DNA from: Candidatus Izemoplasma sp.
Lineage (GTDB): Bacteria > Bacillota_I > Bacilli_A > Izemoplasmatales > Izemoplasmataceae
Direction of reading: 5' to 3'
Length of the DNA: 8,841 nt
NCBI GenBank assembly: GCA_007132145.1
Contig: SLPE01000128.1
Span: 1 to 8,841 of the forward strand
Part shown: positions 4,943-8,841 of the stretch, in pieces
How the letters are laid out: every line of letters begins with the position of its first letter
Position numbering within the stretch: position 1 is the stretch's first letter
Program-made: the position numbers and the translations under genes
Notes under the pieces: model-generated
Told to the model about the DNA's origin: nothing
What the model saw: the letters and a program-made list of their open reading frames with translations, nothing else
The model's database searches: none

Positions 4943-7117
4943 TCAATCGTCTGAAACGGTTTCGATGGCCTCTTCTCCGCCGAAGAAGAACAACACGAAT
5001 CCTTCCGGGTCGTAGCCCAATGCGTAATCCGTCACAAAACCTTCCAGACGGACGGCTTCCCCGACACGCGCATGCAACGACAAGGCGACGCCTTCATCGG
5101 AAACCCGGATGTACACGACGTCTCCATCGACATGCAAACGGTAGGGATACGGCCAGACATTCGGTTGTTCAAGCACCCCTTCCAGCGTTGTGAACACTGC
5201 ATAATCTTCCTCTGCAAAGACGTTTTCGAGTGTCTCCCCATCGATCATCGCATCGGGAAGGGTGAAGGAAACCCCGGTCTCGATGACAGCCCACAGCGTG
5301 TTCAGTTCCGCCGTACGGATCGGTTTGTCCGTCGCGTTGGTCCATACCCCAATGACGACGTGATGCCCGACATCGAAGAACAATTCGTCGTCGAAGAACT
5401 CCACGGCGATCATCCCGGTATCGTCTTGCAACACGACATATCGGTAACCGATCGCGACGACGACGCCTTCGAACGTGAGCGAAGAACTCGTGGCCGCCTC
5501 GCCGATCGGGGTCACAGGAAATGTTTCGAGTTGCAAAGAGAAGACGAACGTTCTCGATGCGTCACCGCGTTCGATGGTCATCTCGAACGCGACATCCGTC
5601 GTCTCCCGCACATAGTCGAAGCGGTTGTTTTCTTGATCATACGCGTCGGCATGTTCACCGACAGCTTCATAATCCAATGTGATATCGAACATCGATTCGA
5701 TTGCGTCGAAGTCGAGCGATTGACCGACAAAGAACGTCTCTTGCGCGTAGAAGTTCGTCAACGTCATTTCGAAGCGCTCGAGCAGTGCAGCATCATCGAT
5801 GGGTGTCGCTTCGATGACTTGAACCTCCTCCATGTACAACAGTATGGACTCCAGATGGGGCACATCGGGCAAGACCAAGACGCCCAGGGAGAGGACGGGC
5901 GATGCGAGGGCAGCGAACGTTTCATCGTACACGTCGCTGTACATGACGTTGTACAACAGGTATTTTCGAGCGCTGATCGAATCGATCAAACCCGTTGTCT
6001 CATCGTCAGTGAACATTAGCGCGTCTTCGACGACGAACAGTCGGTACCACTGCGTCGGATCGCTCAAATCGAGCATGGACAACTGCGATAGAGACACGGT
6101 CTCGGAAGGGTATTCGACGGCTTCTACGCCGTGTTGGACCAAGTTGTCGAAGGCGACGATGTAGGGGATGTCGTCATCATGGCCGTCGTATTCGATCGTC
6201 GCATCGAAAGTCAGGATTGCGCCGATGTCGAAGACTTGAGATGTTTGCATGAGAATCGTACCGCTGTCATCACGCAACAAAGTGATGGCAAAGTGCTCGT
6301 CCATGCTCGGCATCGCCTGTGAGTAGATGACTTGGACCGGATGCAACGACGCTTCAGTCAAGGAAGCGAGTCCGATTTCTTCGATCGTGAAGGCTTCGCC
6401 GTCCAAATCGACGAACCGCGCATACAACGTCATCGATGACGACGGCATGTTCGTTCGCTCGAACGGAAGCGTCAACGCGTCGTCTTCATACCAGCGGACA
6501 AAGACGTGACTCAAGGATACCGGCACCGGCAATTCGAGCGGCGTTCCATAAGGCAGCGTCAACGGTTCAAGTCCCGCTTCTTCGAGTCCTGTTTCGAACG
6601 TCAGCGTGAATACCGCCGCCTCGAATGTCGCATAGAGCGTCATGTCCGTCTTGACGATATGAGGCGTTTCGAGAGGTTCTCCGAACTCATCGACCCAACC
6701 CGTGAACGCATAGCCGACGATTTCGGGCGCGTCCGGCAACGCAAGCGTGTCGCCTTCTCTCATTGTCTCGCTGTGAACGACGTCGCCTTCGACGACCCAG
6801 TGTATGTTCAACAGTTTCGTCCACGCCGCATACGCGAGGACCGTGTCTCCCGAACGCAACGTTTCAAAAGAGAGCGGCACCGTCAAATCGGCATCGGTGT
6901 ACCAGCCGTCGAAATCATAGCCTTGACGTTCCGAGACGGGCATCGCCGGCGGGTTTTCATCCGCTTGCCACTCGAGCGGATCGACGGGATGCCCGCCGCG
7001 GGCGTCGAATGAGACTCCGATCGGTTCCGGTATGGCTTCTTCCGTCGTTGTTTCTTCTCCGCCGCAGGCGGCCAGAATTCCCGTAAATACGAACAACATG
7101 ATGATGAACTTTATCAT
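4943..7117 (-). CDS. Large modular lipoprotein: three InlB repeats, Ig-like segment, OB-fold-like C-terminus
   Basis: The 724-residue product starts at 7117, 9 bases after GGAGG (7127-7131), with a lipoprotein signal ending LAAC (Cys18) and an acidic Thr/Glu spacer. Three InlB-type repeats follow at about 34-99 (GYDFDGWYTDADLTVP), 104-166 (GYAFTGWVDEFGEP) and 169-235 (FTLTFETG, HVFVRWYEDD). Residues 240-437 are beta-rich and could be degenerate OB folds. About 470-532 resembles an atrophied bacterial Ig-like domain (RETTDVAFEMTIERGDASRT). Residues 546-612 look like an OB fold (FEGVVVAIGYRYVVLQDDTGMIAVEF, then DVGHHVVIGVW). Residues 644-710 look like a second one (LEGVLEQPNVWPYPYRLHVDGD, then RVGEAVRLEGFV). 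OB folds commonly bind nucleic acid or sugars, but no ligand can be named here. No catalytic motif was seen. Its terminator is at 4822-4859, and it is divergent from the 7333 membrane protein. Confidence 0.92.
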   Translation of the reverse strand: MIKFIIMLFVFTGILAACGGEETTTEEAIPEPIGVSFDARGGHPVDPLEWQADENPPAMPVSERQGYDFDGWYTDADLTVPLSFETLRSGDTVLAYAAWTKLLNIHWVVEGDVVHSETMREGDTLALPDAPEIVGYAFTGWVDEFGEPLETPHIVKTDMTLYATFEAAVFTLTFETGLEEAGLEPLTLPYGTPLELPVPVSLSHVFVRWYEDDALTLPFERTNMPSSSMTLYARFVDLDGEAFTIEEIGLASLTEASLHPVQVIYSQAMPSMDEHFAITLLRDDSGTILMQTSQVFDIGAILTFDATIEYDGHDDDIPYIVAFDNLVQHGVEAVEYPSETVSLSQLSMLDLSDPTQWYRLFVVEDALMFTDDETTGLIDSISARKYLLYNVMYSDVYDETFAALASPVLSLGVLVLPDVPHLESILLYMEEVQVIEATPIDDAALLERFEMTLTNFYAQETFFVGQSLDFDAIESMFDITLDYEAVGEHADAYDQENNRFDYVRETTDVAFEMTIERGDASRTFVFSLQLETFPVTPIGEAATSSSLTFEGVVVAIGYRYVVLQDDTGMIAVEFFDDELFFDVGHHVVIGVWTNATDKPIRTAELNTLWAVIETGVSFTLPDAMIDGETLENVFAEEDYAVFTTLEGVLEQPNVWPYPYRLHVDGDVVYIRVSDEGVALSLHARVGEAVRLEGFVTDYALGYDPEGFVLFFFGGEEAIETVSDD

Positions 7118-7153
7118 ATGGCTTTTCCTCCATTTTTTCTATTTGATATCTTA

Positions 7154-7159
7154 ATTATA
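7154..7159 (-). promoter_or_regulatory. -10 element of the large modular lipoprotein gene
   Basis: The minus strand carries a perfect TATAAT in an A/T-rich block. No convincing -35 is found at 16-18 bases. Transcription would start near 7147, giving a leader of about 30 bases that contains the GGAGG at 7127-7131. It lies about 107 bases from the opposing plus-strand promoter. Confidence 0.45.
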
Positions 7160-7265
7160 ATTTCAAACGTCGCAAGCCCCTATCGATATGCACCTTGATT
7201 TTCGCGTCTTCCGGATGATGCACGGCTCTTACGTCCACACGAGCGACCATCTTTACGGAAAAATG

Positions 7266-7294
7266 TTGACATGTCCATCGACTTCCCGCATACT
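7266..7294 (+). promoter_or_regulatory. Promoter of the six-helix membrane protein gene
   Basis: A perfect TTGACA (7266-7271) is followed after exactly 17 bases by CATACT (7289-7294, 4 of 6 matches). Transcription would begin near 7301, about 32 bases before the ATG at 7333. Confidence 0.65.
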
Positions 7295-7332
7295 GTTCAC
7301 GGATTTTCAAACCCGACCCGGAGGTATCGCGC

Positions 7333-8058
7333 ATGAAACCTTTCATTCGCTTCACACTGACGCACTTGACCATCTTTTCCCTACTCGTTATCGGCATGCT
7401 CGCCGTCACCTTCGTCATCGGCATGTTCTCGACATTGCATCCCGACGCTTACGTCGACGGCGTCATGAGCATCGTATACGTCTATGTCATCGTCCTTTTC
7501 GTTCACCTCTTCCTCCTCTTGATCAAACGCACGACCCGCTTCGATGCCTTCACCCTACCGAAGCGATGGTTCGAATGGTACAAAAAAAGCGGCGTCTTCG
7601 TCAACGTCGCCCTCTTTTTCACCGCCATCACCTTCATCAACAACATCATGATGCTCACCGGCATCGACGTCCCCAAGGAAGGCACGTTCGCCTACACCCA
7701 CTTACTCGTCCGTACGTTGATCGTCACGTTGGCGGTCGTGATCTCGATGCATCGAGACGTCATCGAAACGTTCAAATCGATCAAGGCCCATCTCGAAGCG
7801 CCTGCGGATCAACGGCGTCTTCAACGGCGCGAGAAACGAAACGCCCTTCTTCAGACGCTTCGGACAAGACCGCTCGAGGCGAGTGCTTCCTTGTTCACCT
7901 TCATCACCGTGTCCGGTTGCTTGATCATGGTCTTGACGAGTCCGTGGTCGTCGCCGAAAGGCGGAGCCCCGTTGTATCTGTCGTTGACCATCCTCTACGG
8001 TGTCCTCTTGGTTATCACGCTCCTTTCCGCATTCCTCTCGCGTCGGCAAACCCTTTGA
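7333..8058 (+). CDS. Polytopic membrane protein of unknown function, six predicted helices
   Basis: The 241-residue product has hydrophobic segments at about 8-31, 44-64, 87-109, 122-139, 184-202 and 213-235. A long basic loop lies at 140-182 (RRLQRREKRN within it), which by the positive-inside rule should face the cytoplasm. The start is supported by GGAGG at 7320-7324, 8 bases upstream, and a promoter with a perfect TTGACA. I recognise no family, and no conserved transporter, kinase or protease motif is visible. It is the only non-lipoprotein in the window and is transcribed alone: the stop codon sits in the loop of its own terminator. The gene is divergent from the 4943-7117 gene. Confidence 0.88.
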   Translation: MKPFIRFTLTHLTIFSLLVIGMLAVTFVIGMFSTLHPDAYVDGVMSIVYVYVIVLFVHLFLLLIKRTTRFDAFTLPKRWFEWYKKSGVFVNVALFFTAITFINNIMMLTGIDVPKEGTFAYTHLLVRTLIVTLAVVISMHRDVIETFKSIKAHLEAPADQRRLQRREKRNALLQTLRTRPLEASASLFTFITVSGCLIMVLTSPWSSPKGGAPLYLSLTILYGVLLVITLLSAFLSRRQTL

Positions 8059-8071
8059 GCCGACGCTTTTT
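8040..8071 (+). terminator. Rho-independent terminator overlapping the stop codon of the membrane protein gene
   Basis: GCGTCGGC (8040-8047) pairs perfectly with GCCGACGC (8059-8066) across an 11-base loop and is followed by five T (8067-8071). The 5' arm encodes part of the final residues SRRQTL, and the TGA at 8056-8058 lies at the end of the loop. Confidence 0.85.
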
Positions 8072-8110
8072 CATAGGCACGGCACCGATGCGGACATGAA
8101 GTCGTCATGA

Positions 8111-8139
8111 TTGCATTCGAGTCGCGTTTGTATTATATT
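8111..8139 (+). promoter_or_regulatory. Promoter of the fasciclin-domain lipoprotein gene
   Basis: TTGCAT (8111-8116, weak -35) is followed after 17 bases by TATATT (8134-8139, 5 of 6 matches). An overlapping TATTAT at 8131-8136 is an alternative -10. It lies just after the preceding terminator and about 33-40 bases before the start at 8172, as expected for an independently transcribed gene. Confidence 0.5.
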
Positions 8140-8171
8140 ACAAGCGTAAGGATGAAAGGAGGCTGAGCGCG

Positions 8172-8841
8172 ATGAAAAAAACCGTTGTACTCGTCTTGAC
8201 AGGGTTTGCGATCTGGCTGCTCGCGAGTTGTCAAGACGCCACGAAAGCGATCGTGTCCGTCGAGGAACCGGAGCCGCTCCATGTGACGCAGTTCACCTCG
8301 TTCGACGCTTTGGAACTGCCTGAAGAAGTCCGGGTCACGCTCATCGACGGCGACACGCTCGACGTGCGGGTGGCCTGGGACGGCTCACGCGGTCGCTACG
8401 CGAGCAATCGCATCGACGCCTACGTGTTGCAAGGCGATTTGATCGTCGCCGGTGACGTGCTCAACCGTGATGGCTTGAAAGCGACGATCACGGTCCATGT
8501 CGTCGCCGAAGACATCATCGCGACCCTTGAAGCGCATGGCGGTTTCAGCCGTCTTTTGGAGGCCCTCGATGCGACCGGCCTTACAAAGACCGTGCGCGAA
8601 AGCGATGGGTTAACGTTGTTCGCGCCCAACGATGCGGCGTTTTCGGCGTTTCTGGATGTGCTCGACATCGATGAAACGACGTTGCACGACGCCGCATGGC
8701 TTCACGATGCACTGCTCTATCACTTGCTCGAGAGAGCGCATACGTTGAGCACCTTGATCGGATTCACCCCGATGTCCTTGGACAGCGCTCAGGGCGAAGC
8801 GATCCGTTTCGAGGCCGCGGAGGACCGCTTGCGGTTGAACG
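8172..8841 (+). CDS. Lipoprotein with Ig-like and fasciclin (FAS1) domains, cut by the window end
   Basis: The frame is open from the ATG at 8172 to the last base (223 codons, no stop), so the gene continues to the right. AAAGGAGG (8155-8162) lies 9 bases upstream. The signal peptide ends LLASC with Cys20 lipidated. Residues 38-111 resemble a Big_4-type Ig-like domain (LPEEVRVTLIDGDTLDVRVAWD, then ATITVHVV), a common surface spacer. From about 112 it is a fasciclin domain: DIIATLEAHGGFSRLLEAL, the conserved TLFAPNDAAFSAFL (H1-type motif), and LLYHLLERAHTLSTL where family members have an LLYH motif. FAS1 domains act in cell adhesion and matrix binding. The domain's last strands are near the window end, and further domains may follow. 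Separated from the membrane protein by a terminator, it probably has its own promoter. Confidence 0.88.
   Translation, partial: MKKTVVLVLTGFAIWLLASCQDATKAIVSVEEPEPLHVTQFTSFDALELPEEVRVTLIDGDTLDVRVAWDGSRGRYASNRIDAYVLQGDLIVAGDVLNRDGLKATITVHVVAEDIIATLEAHGGFSRLLEALDATGLTKTVRESDGLTLFAPNDAAFSAFLDVLDIDETTLHDAAWLHDALLYHLLERAHTLSTLIGFTPMSLDSAQGEAIRFEAAEDRLRLN

Noticed and set aside
4776..5015. 79-codon plus-strand frame across the 4822-4859 terminator
   Set aside because: It runs through a strong minus-strand terminator and the 3' end of another gene, with no ribosome site.
5072..6019. 315-codon open frame on the plus strand
   Set aside because: It lies wholly antisense to the large modular lipoprotein, is rich in Arg/Asp/His as expected from the complement of GAC/TCG-rich codons, and has no ribosome site or recognisable domain.
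7188..8099. 303-codon open frame on the plus strand overlapping the membrane protein
   Set aside because: Its product is an Arg/His-rich string with no fold-like pattern. The overlapping frame from 7333 has a promoter, ribosome site and clear membrane helices.

Overview
The window looks like a surface-lipoprotein locus from a low-complexity Gram-positive-type or wall-less bacterium. I see strong AGGAGG-type ribosome sites, TTGACA/TATAAT-type promoters, Bacillota-like lipoboxes, InlB-type (Listeria-Bacteroides) repeats, a DUF6273-like domain, and OB-fold plus degenerate Ig modules. Every complete gene ends in TGA and uses TGG for Trp, so the code is standard and not the Mycoplasma/Spiroplasma code. 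This domain mix fits Bacillota or standard-code Mycoplasmatota relatives (Izemoplasma, Acholeplasma or Erysipelotrichia-like); the placement is an inference, not proven.

Layout. Positions 1-483 hold no convincing gene, only a terminator-like hairpin (361-402) and, at the left edge, the ribosome site of a minus-strand gene outside the window. At 484-1701 (-) lies a lipoprotein with one InlB repeat and a sulfatase-modifying-factor (FGE-like) domain. A 404-base divergent spacer with promoters in both directions and an unusual set of interleaved inverted repeats follows. At 2106-3179 (+) lies a lipoprotein with one InlB repeat and a DUF6273-like domain. A perfect 32-base palindrome separates it from the convergent gene at 3329-4676 (-), an acidic lipoprotein whose signal peptide and body are in different frames. 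At 4943-7117 (-) is a 724-residue lipoprotein with three InlB repeats, a degenerate Ig-like segment and C-terminal OB-fold-like modules. At 7333-8058 (+) is a six-helix membrane protein whose own 3' end forms its terminator. At 8172 (+) starts a lipoprotein with an Ig-like (Big_4-type) and a fasciclin (FAS1) domain, cut by the window end.

Working together. Five of the six genes encode lipid-anchored exported proteins, and each gene appears to have its own promoter. Most have a terminator, so this is a neighbourhood of independently expressed surface proteins rather than an operon. The domains (InlB repeat, C-type-lectin-like FGE fold, OB fold, Ig-like, FAS1) are binding and adhesion modules. 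No catalytic site was found in any of them; the FGE-like domain lacks the catalytic cysteine pair. A role in surface attachment or ligand capture is an inference from these domains.
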